Below are positions 1-7,532 of a stretch of 18,273 nt of DNA, piece by piece. The notes beneath the pieces are model-generated. The model ran no database searches. It saw only the letters and a list, made by a program, of their open reading frames with translations, and was not told the origin of the DNA. The translations under genes and the position numbers were made by a program. The first letter of the stretch is position 1, and each line of letters begins with the position of its first letter. Origin of the DNA: Bacillota bacterium (GTDB lineage Bacteria > Bacillota > Clostridia > Tissierellales > Sedimentibacteraceae); the NCBI GenBank assembly GCA_023416855.1, contig JAEZGU010000098.1:1-18273 (forward strand). Reading direction: 5' to 3'.

Positions 1-221
1 CTGGGGTAGAAAGGCCTTTTAAAACTGATGCAGATTACCAAAAAAATATTGATGAAACAGTTGAAGCAAAGCTATTCAAGCCTATTGATGGTAAAAAAGC
101 AATTAAGGGCATTTTAAAAGAGAAGCATGATAATAATGTAGTTATATTATCAGGTGAAGAAATAATTACAATTGAACTTAAGGATATTTCTAAAATAAAT
201 AAAGTTATTGAGGATTTTTAG
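1..221 (+). CDS. rimP: Ribosome maturation factor RimP, 3' end only
   Basis: Reading frame 3 is open from the window edge to TAG at 219-221 and gives 72 residues. It starts with the GVERPFKT segment, matching the 'SPG(V/L)xRPL' region typical of RimP, followed by EAKLFKPIDGKK, which fits the start of the C-terminal SH3-like barrel. RimP binds the free 30S subunit and assists its late maturation. Being first in front of nusA is the classical position of this gene. The start codon and N-terminal domain lie outside the window. The stop codon touches the ribosome binding site of nusA, so the two are surely co-transcribed. Confidence 0.93.
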   Translation, partial: GVERPFKTDADYQKNIDETVEAKLFKPIDGKKAIKGILKEKHDNNVVILSGEEIITIELKDISKINKVIEDF

Positions 222-232
222 TGGAGGACGTT

Positions 233-1294
233 ATGAATAAGGAAATATTAAGTGCGTTAAGCGAATTGGAGAAAGAGAAAGGGATTCGCAAGGATGTTGT
301 ATTAGAAGCAATAAAAGCTGCATTAGAAACAGGCTATAAAAAGAATTTCAGTAAAGCAACAAATTTTACAATTGATATTGATGAAGAAAACGGTGAATAC
401 AAGTTATTTCAAGACAAAGTGGTTTCAGAAATTGTAGAAGACCCCAATCAAGAAATATCACTAAGTGAAGCTAAAGATATTGATAGTAAATTTGAAATTG
501 GTGACGTTGTAAAAATTGAAATAAAGCCTAAAAAAGATTTTGGTAGAATTGCTGCACAAACTGCAAGACAGGTTATACTCCAAAAAATTCGAGAAGCAGA
601 AAGAGAATCTATATTCAGTGAATTTTACGGAAGAGAATCAGATATATTGACAGGTATAGTTCAAAGAGAAAGCAAAGGCAATATATATGTTGATCTTGGA
701 AAGGTTGAAGGTGTTATAACATTAGGTGAGCAAATTCCAGGTGAAGTATACAATCCCGGCGACCGTATCAAAATGGTAATAGTAGAGGTTAAAAATTCTG
801 GAAAGGGTGCAAGCATCATGCTTTCAAGAAGTCATCCTAATCTTGTAAAAAGATTGTTTGAGCTTGAAGTTCCTGAAATACATGACGGTATAATAGAAAT
901 ATTCTCGATTTCAAGAGAAGCCGGTTCAAGAACTAAAATTGCAGTATTCTCAAACGATCCAAATGTTGAACCAATCGGATCCTGTGTGGGTAATAAAGGA
1001 GTAAGGGTTAAAAATATAATTGATGAAATAAGTCAGGAAAAAATTGATATAATAATCTACGATAAAAATCCTGAAATTTTTATAGCAAACAGCTTGGGAC
1101 CTGCAAAGATAGTTAAAGTTACCGTAAATGAAAAGGAAAAAACAGCTGTAGCTGTAGTACCCGATAATCAATTGTCTCTTGCTATTGGTAAAGAAGGACA
1201 AAATGTAAGATTAGCTGCTAAACTAACAGGATGGAAAATAGATATAATAAGCGAAAGTCAGGAAAAGGAAAGAAGCTCTAAGGAGGAAGTATGA
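233..1294 (+). CDS. nusA: Transcription termination/antitermination factor NusA
   Basis: NusA binds RNA polymerase and nascent RNA and modulates pausing, termination and antitermination. The 353-residue product has the usual order: an N-terminal polymerase-binding domain (about 1-125), an S1 domain (about 133-200, with GIVQRESKGNIYVDLG), and two KH domains. KH1 has GSCVGNKGVRVKNI near residue 245-260 and KH2 has AIGKEGQNVRLAAK near 315-328. There is no extra acidic C-terminal repeat, as usual for Firmicutes. I choose ATG at 233 (MNKEILSALSELEKEKG) because TGGAGG at 222-227 lies 5 bases upstream. A GTG at 221 is in frame but would lie inside that site. The gene ends with an ATGA overlap with ylxR. 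Confidence 0.97.
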   Translation: MNKEILSALSELEKEKGIRKDVVLEAIKAALETGYKKNFSKATNFTIDIDEENGEYKLFQDKVVSEIVEDPNQEISLSEAKDIDSKFEIGDVVKIEIKPKKDFGRIAAQTARQVILQKIREAERESIFSEFYGRESDILTGIVQRESKGNIYVDLGKVEGVITLGEQIPGEVYNPGDRIKMVIVEVKNSGKGASIMLSRSHPNLVKRLFELEVPEIHDGIIEIFSISREAGSRTKIAVFSNDPNVEPIGSCVGNKGVRVKNIIDEISQEKIDIIIYDKNPEIFIANSLGPAKIVKVTVNEKEKTAVAVVPDNQLSLAIGKEGQNVRLAAKLTGWKIDIISESQEKERSSKEEV

Positions 1295-1560
1295 AAGCCA
1301 AAAAAATCCCTATGAGAAAATGTATCGGATGCATGGAAAGCTTTCCTAAAAAAGAATTGTGCCGCATTGTTAAAACGAAAGAAAATGAAATTTTCTTTGA
1401 TCCAATAGGTAAGCTTAACGGTAGAGGTACATATATTTGCAAAAAAACAGAGTGCTTTGAAAAATCAATAAAATCTAAAAGATTATCAAAGTCGCTTGAA
1501 GCAGAAATTCCTGAGGAAGTATATGAAGCAATAAAGGTTGAGATATCAAAAAATGAATAG
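1291..1560 (+). CDS. ylxR: YlxR/RnpM family RNase P modulator (DUF448)
   Basis: The product has 89 residues. Family marks are the N-terminal PMRKCIGC segment (Cys11 and Cys14), the central GRGTYIC motif (residues 44-50) and a further Cys55. The family is small and basic, always sits between nusA and ylxQ/infB in Firmicutes, and in B. subtilis has been reported to bind RNase P RNA and modulate its activity (RnpM). Whether the four cysteines bind metal cannot be judged here. The ATG overlaps the nusA stop (ATGA, 1291-1294), and AAGGAGG at 1279-1285 within nusA serves as ribosome binding site. Such an overlap suggests translational coupling. Confidence 0.95.
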   Translation: MKAKKIPMRKCIGCMESFPKKELCRIVKTKENEIFFDPIGKLNGRGTYICKKTECFEKSIKSKRLSKSLEAEIPEEVYEAIKVEISKNE

Positions 1561-1846
1561 AATTTATTCAATGTTAGGCATAGCAAGAAAAGGCGGCAAT
1601 ATCTCAATTGGTTTTGATGCAACTGTAATAAATATTAAAAACAATAAAAGTGAATTAGTATTATTAGCATCTGATGCCTCAGATAAAACGAAAAAAAACA
1701 TTCAATTTGTTTGCGAGCAATATGAAGCAAAATATATTGAATATGGAGAGAAAGAGATCCTGGGAAGAAGTCTCGGGAGAAAGGTGGTGAGTGTTTTGTC
1801 AATAACTGATAAGAACATAGCATCATACATTACAAATAATATATAA
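1553..1846 (+). CDS. ylxQ: YlxQ, L7Ae/L30e-family RNA-binding protein
   Basis: The 97-residue product begins MNRIYSMLGIARKGGNISIG and contains ELVLLASDASDKT and GEKEILGRSLGRKVVSVLSI, the layout of the L7Ae/L30e/Gadd45 fold as seen in YlxQ and YbxF. These proteins bind kink-turn RNA. The precise target of YlxQ is not settled in my knowledge. I use ATG at 1553, which overlaps the ylxR end by 8 bases. A TTG at 1538 is in frame but adds only five non-conserved residues. No strong ribosome binding site precedes 1553, so coupling to ylxR translation is likely. The stop lies 14 bases before infB. Confidence 0.9.
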   Translation: MNRIYSMLGIARKGGNISIGFDATVINIKNNKSELVLLASDASDKTKKNIQFVCEQYEAKYIEYGEKEILGRSLGRKVVSVLSITDKNIASYITNNI

Positions 1847-1860
1847 ACGGAGGTGGCTTA

Positions 1861-4080
1861 ATGAGAATATATGAACTTGCAAAAGAATTAAAAATGAATA
1901 GCAAAGATTTGGTAGTATTGGCTGAGAAAGAATTAGGCATAACTATTAAAAATCATATGAGTTCAATAACCGATTTAGAAGTAATAAGATTAAAAAAAGC
2001 TTTAAATATAATTAATAACAATAAGAAAACAAAACCTGGAAAAGCTGCAAAAAATGTAATAATAGATGATGAACCTTTAGTTGACGAAAAAATAGATTTA
2101 AATCAAGCAAAATTAAAAAAGGTTGATAAAAATTTAATTGCACCGGTAAAGAAGCCCGTACATCAAAAACCTGTTCCAAAAATAAACAGTGATGAGGATA
2201 AAAGTGCAAAGGATTTTAATCAAAAATTTACAAAAAAGAACAATCAGCAAAATAAATCTAAAAAACCGTTCCAACCACCAACACAACAAAAACAGGAACC
2301 GGTAAAAAAGGAAGTTAAGATTAAAAATATAGAAATTGAAGAACCTATTGTGGTAAGAGAATTTGCAGACAAATTAGGTGTTCCAGTAAATGCTGTAATT
2401 TCTAAGCTTATATTATTAGGAATTATGGTTAATATGAATCAAGAAATAGATTTTGATACAGCACAGTTAATTGGTGAAGAATTCAATGCAAAGGTATCAA
2501 AAATAGAAGTTATAGATGAACTTCAAAATATAGAGGATACTTTATCTAATGAAGATACAGACAATGAAGCTGATTTAGTACCGAGACCACCAATTGTAGC
2601 TGTTATGGGCCATGTTGACCATGGTAAGACATCACTTTTGGATGCAATAAGAAACACAGCTGTAACATCACAAGAAGCTGGAGGAATAACACAACATATT
2701 GGTGCTTCTCAAGTAGAAATAAACGGTAAGAAAATAACATTACTTGATACTCCTGGTCATGAAGCATTTACAGCTATGAGAGCAAGAGGAGCAAAGGTTA
2801 CTGATATAGCAATCATAGTAGTTGCAGCCGATGATGGTGTTATGCCTCAGACAGTTGAAGCTATTAACCATTCAAAAGCAGCAGGAGTTCCTATAATTGT
2901 TGCAGTAAACAAAATAGATAAACCGACAGCTAATATGGATAGAGTAAAGCAGGAATTATCAGAACAAGGCATAATTTCCGAAGACTGGGGTGGAGATACT
3001 ATATTTGTACCTGTTTCAGCAAAGCAACACTTGGGTATAGAGGAATTGTTAGAAATGATACTTTTAGTAGCTGAAGTACAGGAATTAAAAGCAAATCCAA
3101 ACAGAAGCGCGAAAGGTACTATCATAGAAGCTAAGCTTGATAAGGGCAGAGGTTCTGTTGCTACAGTTTTAATTGAAAAAGGAACATTGAACAAAGGCGA
3201 CATTGTTTTAGTAGGAAGTGCATACGGAAGAGTAAGAGCAATGTTTAACTCTAAAGGAAAGAAAATAAACCAAGCAGGACCATCTGTTCCTGTAGAAATA
3301 TTAGGTTTATCAGAAACGCCTCAAGCCGGTGATATTTTAATAGCTATGGATAACGAAAAGGATGCTAAGAATATTGCTGAAAAACGTAAGAATAAAAGAC
3401 ATATTGAAACAATGAATGCTTCATCTAAAGTATCGTTAGACGATTTGTTTGACAGAATTCAAAAAGGTGAAGTAAAAGATTTAAATATTATAATTAAAGC
3501 TGATGTTAGCGGTTCAATCGAAGCTGTTAAACAATCGCTATTAAAACTAAGTATGGATGAAGTTAAAGTTAATCCAATACATGGAGGTGTAGGTGGCATC
3601 AATGAAAATGACGTCATGCTTGCATCTGCATCAAATGCAATAGTTATCGGATTTAATGTAAGACCTTCGATAGCTGCAATGGAACTTGCAAAAAAAGAAA
3701 ATGTAGATATTCGTACTTACAACATAATTTACCAAGCAATTGAAGATATTCAACAAGCTGTTAAGGGTATGCTTGCTCCTATTTATAAAGAAGTAATAAT
3801 GGGAAGAGCCGAAGTAAGACAGACATTTAAGGTGCCTAATATAGGTATAGTTGCCGGTGTTTATGTTACAAGCGGTAAAATTACAAGAAAATCAAAAATT
3901 AGATTATTAAGAAACGATATAGTAATCCATGAGGGAGATATTTCATCATTGAAGAGATTTAAAGATGATGTATCAGAATTAAATACCGGATATGAAGGCG
4001 GTATTGGTATTGAAAAATACAACGATATTAAAGAAGGCGACTCAATGGAAGCTTATATAATGGAAGAAATTAAAAGATAA
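1861..4080 (+). CDS. infB: Translation initiation factor IF-2
   Basis: This GTPase brings fMet-tRNA to the 30S subunit and promotes 50S joining. The 739-residue length is close to the B. subtilis protein. It has an N-terminal IF2 domain (MRIYELAKELKMNSKDLV), then a Lys/Gln/Pro-rich disordered linker (about 55-155), a second IF2_N domain near 160-215, and the G domain. The G domain shows G1 GHVDHGKT at 250-257, DTPGH at 296-300, NKID at 350-353 and SAK at 386-388. Domains II to IV follow, including the C-terminal tRNA-binding barrel. A strong GGAGGTGG at 1849-1856 precedes the ATG. The gene is intact and no second internal start is obvious. Confidence 0.98.
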   Translation: MRIYELAKELKMNSKDLVVLAEKELGITIKNHMSSITDLEVIRLKKALNIINNNKKTKPGKAAKNVIIDDEPLVDEKIDLNQAKLKKVDKNLIAPVKKPVHQKPVPKINSDEDKSAKDFNQKFTKKNNQQNKSKKPFQPPTQQKQEPVKKEVKIKNIEIEEPIVVREFADKLGVPVNAVISKLILLGIMVNMNQEIDFDTAQLIGEEFNAKVSKIEVIDELQNIEDTLSNEDTDNEADLVPRPPIVAVMGHVDHGKTSLLDAIRNTAVTSQEAGGITQHIGASQVEINGKKITLLDTPGHEAFTAMRARGAKVTDIAIIVVAADDGVMPQTVEAINHSKAAGVPIIVAVNKIDKPTANMDRVKQELSEQGIISEDWGGDTIFVPVSAKQHLGIEELLEMILLVAEVQELKANPNRSAKGTIIEAKLDKGRGSVATVLIEKGTLNKGDIVLVGSAYGRVRAMFNSKGKKINQAGPSVPVEILGLSETPQAGDILIAMDNEKDAKNIAEKRKNKRHIETMNASSKVSLDDLFDRIQKGEVKDLNIIIKADVSGSIEAVKQSLLKLSMDEVKVNPIHGGVGGINENDVMLASASNAIVIGFNVRPSIAAMELAKKENVDIRTYNIIYQAIEDIQQAVKGMLAPIYKEVIMGRAEVRQTFKVPNIGIVAGVYVTSGKITRKSKIRLLRNDIVIHEGDISSLKRFKDDVSELNTGYEGGIGIEKYNDIKEGDSMEAYIMEEIKR

Positions 4081-4101
4081 TAATTAGAAAGTGGGTATAA
4101 C

Positions 4102-4479
4102 ATGGCAAACAGAAGAAATAACAGATTGTCAGGGGAAATGAAAAGAGTTATATCTGAAGTTATAAGAAACGAGGTTAAAGACCCTCGTTTATCAGAATTG
4201 TTGAGTGTAACTGATGTTAATGTAACAGAAGATTTAAAATTTGCTAAAGTATATATATCAGTTTACGGTGACATAGAACCAACTCTTGAAGCGTTAAGAA
4301 GCGCTAAAGGATTTATTAGAAGAGAAGTTGGAAAAAGAATTAAAATGCGTTTAACACCTGAATTGTTGTTTGAAAAGGATGATTCCATTGAAAAAGGAAT
4401 ATATATGTCAAGCTTAATCAATAAGGTAATAGAAGACGAAGAAAGCAGGAAGCCACATGATGAATCTGATGATGAATGA
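4102..4479 (+). CDS. rbfA: 30S ribosome-binding factor RbfA
   Basis: The product has 125 residues with the RbfA signature near the start (RLSGEMKRVISEVIRNEVKDPR) and the KFAKVYISVYGD beta strand, a KH-like type II fold. RbfA binds immature 30S subunits and helps 16S rRNA 5'-end maturation, notably in the cold. The segment KRIKMRLTPELLFEKDDSIEKG is the family's conserved C-terminal part, followed by a short acidic tail. It starts 21 bases after infB. The preceding AAGTGGG is only a modest ribosome binding site. Its last 23 bases overlap nrnA in another frame. Confidence 0.97.
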   Translation: MANRRNNRLSGEMKRVISEVIRNEVKDPRLSELLSVTDVNVTEDLKFAKVYISVYGDIEPTLEALRSAKGFIRREVGKRIKMRLTPELLFEKDDSIEKGIYMSSLINKVIEDEESRKPHDESDDE

Positions 4480-5434
4480 TGTAAAAGAAGTATTTAACTT
4501 AATAAATAATTCTCAAAATATCTGCATCGCAGGACATAAGGCACCTGACGGAGATTGTATAGGGTCTGTAATGGCCCTATATGAATTTTTAAAACCTTTT
4601 AACAAAAGCTTGACTGTTTGTATTGATGGTATCATTCCATATAACTATAAGCATTTTATAGATGAGCAAGTTTTATTAAAGGAATACAACAATGAAAAAT
4701 ATGATTTGTTGTTTATTTTAGATTGCAGCGATAAAGACAGATTAGGAAAATTTAAAACTGTCTTTGATAACGCAAAAACAACTGTATGTATTGATCATCA
4801 TAAAACTAATGAAAAATATGCAAATATAAATATAATTGATACAGAAATCAGCTCAACAGGTGAGCTTTTATACGATGTTTTAAAATGCTCAAACAAAAGC
4901 TTATCAAAGAAAATTGCAACTAACATTTATATAGCAATATTGACAGATACAGGCAAATTTAGTTATTCCAATACAAGCAGCGAAACTCATAAAAAAACAG
5001 CAGAGCTGATAGATATGGGTGTTGATGTGGCTGAAATAGACAATATTATATATAATTCTAAACCTTCAAACATTGTAAAAGCATTTATTGAATGTATAAG
5101 TGGTTTAGAGTTACATTATAACAATAAATTTGCTATAACCTGCATAACAAAGAATATGCTTGAAAGAAACAATGCAGAGATGGGCGACATAGACGGCGTT
5201 GTAGAATTTCTGAGAGAAATCAACGAGGTCGAAGTTTCATGTGTTTTAAAAGAATATGATACTAAAGAAACAAAAGTTAGCCTAAGGTCTAAAAACAACA
5301 TTGATGTTTCATCTATATCGGTAAAATATGGTGGTGGCGGTCACTCTAAGGCGGCAGGTTTTGAAATAAAAGAAACTGTCGAAAACACTAAAAAAATACT
5401 TTTAGAAACATTTAAGGATTATTTTCAAGAATGA
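4457..5434 (+). CDS. nrnA: Bifunctional oligoribonuclease / pAp phosphatase NrnA (DHH family)
   Basis: DHH-DHHA1 phosphoesterases of this type degrade 2-5-mer RNA (nanoRNA) and pAp with Mn2+. The 325-residue product shows motif I HKAPDGDCIGS (His27, Asp31, Asp33), the DCSD motif near 90-93, the name-giving DHH at 113-115, and the DHHA1 motif GGGGHSKAAGF at 292-302. All metal and substrate residues I can check are present. The start lies inside rbfA, with ATG codons at 4457, 4460, 4469 and 4472. AGGA at 4447-4450 best serves 4457 or 4460. The gene ends in an ATGA overlap with truB. Its place after rbfA is standard in clostridia and ties removal of decay end products to the translation operon. 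Confidence 0.95.
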   Translation: MMNLMMNDVKEVFNLINNSQNICIAGHKAPDGDCIGSVMALYEFLKPFNKSLTVCIDGIIPYNYKHFIDEQVLLKEYNNEKYDLLFILDCSDKDRLGKFKTVFDNAKTTVCIDHHKTNEKYANINIIDTEISSTGELLYDVLKCSNKSLSKKIATNIYIAILTDTGKFSYSNTSSETHKKTAELIDMGVDVAEIDNIIYNSKPSNIVKAFIECISGLELHYNNKFAITCITKNMLERNNAEMGDIDGVVEFLREINEVEVSCVLKEYDTKETKVSLRSKNNIDVSSISVKYGGGGHSKAAGFEIKETVENTKKILLETFKDYFQE

Positions 5435-6324
5435 ACGGTGTATTAAATATATTAAAACCAACAGGAATGACTTCACACGATGTTGTAAGTTCTGTAAGAA
5501 AGATACTAAATATAAAAAAAGTAGGCCATGCTGGGACATTAGACCCTAATGTATCCGGTGTAATGGTTGTATGTGTTGGTAAAGGTACTAAAATTAGCGA
5601 ATATCTTATGAACCAAGACAAGGAATATGTTTGTGAGATGATTTTAGGACAAAGCACTGATACTCAGGATAGCTATGGAAAAGTTATAGAGCAAAGAGAA
5701 ATTAGCAACATCTGCGAGTACGATTTATTAAAGGTTTTAAATGATTTTAGAGGTAAACAACTACAGACACCTCCGGCATATTCTGCAGTGAAGTTAAACG
5801 GTAAAAAGCTATATGAATATGCAAGACAAAACATAACTGTTGAAAAACAAGCAAAAGAAATCAATATAAAAGACATTAAGCTTATTAAATGTGAAAATAA
5901 TAGAGTACTTATGAAAGTCAAATGCTCAAAAGGCACTTACATGAGAACTCTGTGTAATGATATAGGTGAAAAATTAGGAACATTAGGATATATGGGAGTT
6001 TTAATCAGGACTGAAACAAAAGGTTTACATATAAATAATTCTGTAACCTTAACCCAACTAAAATTCTTATTTGAAAACAATAGATTGAATGAATGCCTTA
6101 TACCTATTGATAAAGTTTATCCATTAAGCAAAGTAGATGTACACATAGATAATTATGCTCGACTCATAGCAGGCAATGAGGTATATGGAGAAACAGATAG
6201 GATTAATGATGAAGAGTTTTATATTTATTGTAATAATCAGCTTATAGGAATAGGAAAAAAGGTCAGCAAAAATGTAGTTAAAGTAGAAAAAATGTTAGTA
6301 GATATAGGTGGAACTAATGAATAG
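5431..6324 (+). CDS. truB: tRNA pseudouridine(55) synthase TruB
   Basis: TruB makes pseudouridine at U55 in the T-loop of tRNAs. The 297-residue product has NILKPTGMTSHDVV (6-19) and the catalytic box GHAGTLDP, with Asp38 as the expected nucleophile. It also has the conserved QTPPAYSAVKLNGKKLYEYAR segment and KCSKGTYMRTLCNDIGEKLG. The C-terminal part (about 240-297) resembles a degenerate PUA-like domain. The start overlaps nrnA by four bases (ATGA at 5431-5434). The end overlaps the ribF start by eight bases, so the three genes form one coupled unit. Confidence 0.97.
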   Translation: MNGVLNILKPTGMTSHDVVSSVRKILNIKKVGHAGTLDPNVSGVMVVCVGKGTKISEYLMNQDKEYVCEMILGQSTDTQDSYGKVIEQREISNICEYDLLKVLNDFRGKQLQTPPAYSAVKLNGKKLYEYARQNITVEKQAKEINIKDIKLIKCENNRVLMKVKCSKGTYMRTLCNDIGEKLGTLGYMGVLIRTETKGLHINNSVTLTQLKFLFENNRLNECLIPIDKVYPLSKVDVHIDNYARLIAGNEVYGETDRINDEEFYIYCNNQLIGIGKKVSKNVVKVEKMLVDIGGTNE

Positions 6325-7069
6325 CAGAAATCCCTCTTGTGTTGCTATCGGAAATTTTGATGGCATACATATTGGACATGACACACTAATAAGACGAATG
6401 ATTGATTTAAGCAATGAAGAGAATTTAGACAGCATAATTATTACATTTAAATTTGTAAGAAAAGATTTAAAAAAATCTACTTACAACATTAAATATATAA
6501 ATAGTAGAAATATTAAGTTGGAGCTGTTAAAATCATACAATGTAACAGAGGTTGTAGAAATTGAGCTTGATGAGGTCATATCAAAATATTCTCCTGAACA
6601 GTTTATAAAGGAAATTCTTATAGATAAATTCAATGCTAAAAATATAGTTGTTGGATATAACTTTAGCTTTGGACACAAGGCAAGTGGTAATGTAAATACT
6701 TTAAGGGAATTTCAAAGTGTTTATGATTATAAGGTTGAAGAAATTTTCCCTGTTAAGTATAATGGTATAGCTGTTAGCTCTACATTGGTTCGAAACTTAT
6801 TAAACGAAGGTAAAATATTAGAAGCAAATAAGCTTTTAATAAATAATTTCACTATTTACAAGGAAGAATTAAGTATAGATTATAATAAAAAAACTGCTTT
6901 TGTAGATAATAATTCAAGTATCATAATCCCCCCAGATGGAAGATACAAGGTAATTACAGGTGGAAAAGAATCAATGTTAACCATTAACAGTAGCAGAGAG
7001 GGTTCTATATTAATTTTTGATAGTATAGGACAAAATGAAGATATAATTTTCTTAGATAGAGCACATTAA
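6317..7069 (+). CDS. ribF: RibF-like FAD synthetase, adenylyltransferase domain without recognisable flavokinase domain
   Basis: The 250-residue product begins with the FMN adenylyltransferase fold: AIGNFDGIHIGH holds the HxGH nucleotidyl-transfer motif (His18, His21), VVGYNFSFGHKASGN is the FMN-binding loop, and VSSTLVR (153-159) is the ISSTxxR motif. Normal RibF is about 305-320 residues and continues with a riboflavin kinase barrel carrying a GFPTAN motif. Here residue 175 onward gives only about 75 unrelated-looking residues with no PTxN motif, so only the FMN-to-FAD step is predicted. ATG at 6317 follows GGTGG at 6307-6311; an in-frame GTG at 6308 lies within that site. Position between truB and rpsO is the canonical ribF locus. 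The reading frame has no frameshift and ends with a clean stop. Confidence 0.88.
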   Translation: MNSRNPSCVAIGNFDGIHIGHDTLIRRMIDLSNEENLDSIIITFKFVRKDLKKSTYNIKYINSRNIKLELLKSYNVTEVVEIELDEVISKYSPEQFIKEILIDKFNAKNIVVGYNFSFGHKASGNVNTLREFQSVYDYKVEEIFPVKYNGIAVSSTLVRNLLNEGKILEANKLLINNFTIYKEELSIDYNKKTAFVDNNSSIIIPPDGRYKVITGGKESMLTINSSREGSILIFDSIGQNEDIIFLDRAH

Positions 7070-7087
7070 AAAAAATTAATTTAATTG

Positions 7088-7116
7088 TTTACAAAAATAT
7101 AGTAATATGGTAGAAT
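7088..7116 (+). promoter_or_regulatory. Sigma-A-type promoter for rpsO-pnp
   Basis: TTTACA at 7088-7093 and TAGAAT at 7111-7116 are separated by 17 bases, and TGG just before the -10 gives an extended -10. This is one of the best promoter matches in the window. It predicts a transcript start near 7123 and a leader of about 80 bases before rpsO. It would let rpsO and pnp be expressed independently of the upstream nusA-ribF operon. Confidence 0.7.
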
Positions 7117-7122
7117 TTATTG

Positions 7123-7204
7123 TATTTCCATAACCTAAGTTTTACGAATCCTCAACGTATTGCATGGGCTATGGTGAAATAAAAATAATATGGAGGAATT
7201 AAAA
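7123..7204 (+). promoter_or_regulatory. Structured 5' leader of rpsO, candidate S15 autoregulatory RNA
   Basis: CCATAACC (7128-7135) can pair with GGCTATGG (7167-7174) apart from one A-C mismatch. Inside, TACG (7143-7146) pairs with CGTA (7156-7159) around a nine-base loop, giving a nested stem. The ribosome binding site GGAGG (7192-7196) lies 18 bases after the outer stem. Ribosomal protein S15 is known to repress its own synthesis through structurally diverse leader RNAs in several bacterial phyla, including Firmicutes. That this leader is such an element is inference from position and folding. Confidence 0.45.
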
Positions 7205-7468
7205 ATGACAAAGGAACAAAAAACACAAATTATCGAACAATACAGAATTAACGAAAAGGATACAGGATCTCCTGAAGTTCAAATAGCAATGTTGACTTTC
7301 AGAATCAACAATCTAACTGAACACTTAAAAGACAACAAAAAAGACCATCACTCAAGAAGAGGTCTACTACAAATGGTTGGTCAAAGAAGAGGATTTCTTA
7401 ACTACTTAAAAAATAATGACATCGAAAGATATAGAAGTATTGTTGCAAAATTAGGATTAAGAAGATAA
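7205..7468 (+). CDS. rpsO: 30S ribosomal protein S15
   Basis: The 87-residue product matches S15 over its whole length: KDTGSPEVQIAMLTFRI, KKDHHSRRGLLQMVGQRR and the C-terminal IVAKLGLRR are all hallmark segments. S15 is a primary binder of the 16S rRNA central domain. I choose ATG at 7205. A more upstream in-frame ATG at 7190 overlaps the strong GGAGG at 7192-7196 and would add MEELK, which S15 proteins lack. The gene has its own promoter and leader upstream and a terminator 12 bases downstream. Confidence 0.98.
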   Translation: MTKEQKTQIIEQYRINEKDTGSPEVQIAMLTFRINNLTEHLKDNKKDHHSRRGLLQMVGQRRGFLNYLKNNDIERYRSIVAKLGLRR

Positions 7469-7480
7469 AATTAAGTTAAG

Positions 7481-7505
7481 GAGCGGGGAATCCCGCTCTA
7501 TTTTT
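7481..7505 (+). terminator. Rho-independent terminator after rpsO
   Basis: GAGCGGG (7481-7487) pairs perfectly with CCCGCTC (7492-7498) around the loop GAAT, followed by TATTTTT (7499-7505). The stem is unusually GC-rich for this DNA. There is no room for a promoter before the pnp ribosome binding site at 7523, so pnp probably depends on read-through or on processing at this hairpin. Confidence 0.85.
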
Positions 7506-7532
7506 GCACTTACATTATAATGAGGAGGTAAA

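Noticed and set aside
1278..1622. Minus-strand open frame of 114 codons across ylxR and ylxQ
   Set aside because: It spans two well-supported overlapping genes on the other strand and resembles no protein family.
2847..3203. Minus-strand open frame of 118 codons inside infB
   Set aside because: It lies fully opposite the conserved IF-2 G domain, has Ser/Ile/Phe-rich composition typical of antisense reading of AT-rich genes, and lacks a recognisable ribosome binding site or family.
4102..4479. rbfA-nrnA overlap of 23 bases as a possible frameshift or fusion
   Set aside because: Both proteins are complete with normal ends and motifs; longer overlaps with several candidate ATG codons are common in such operons.
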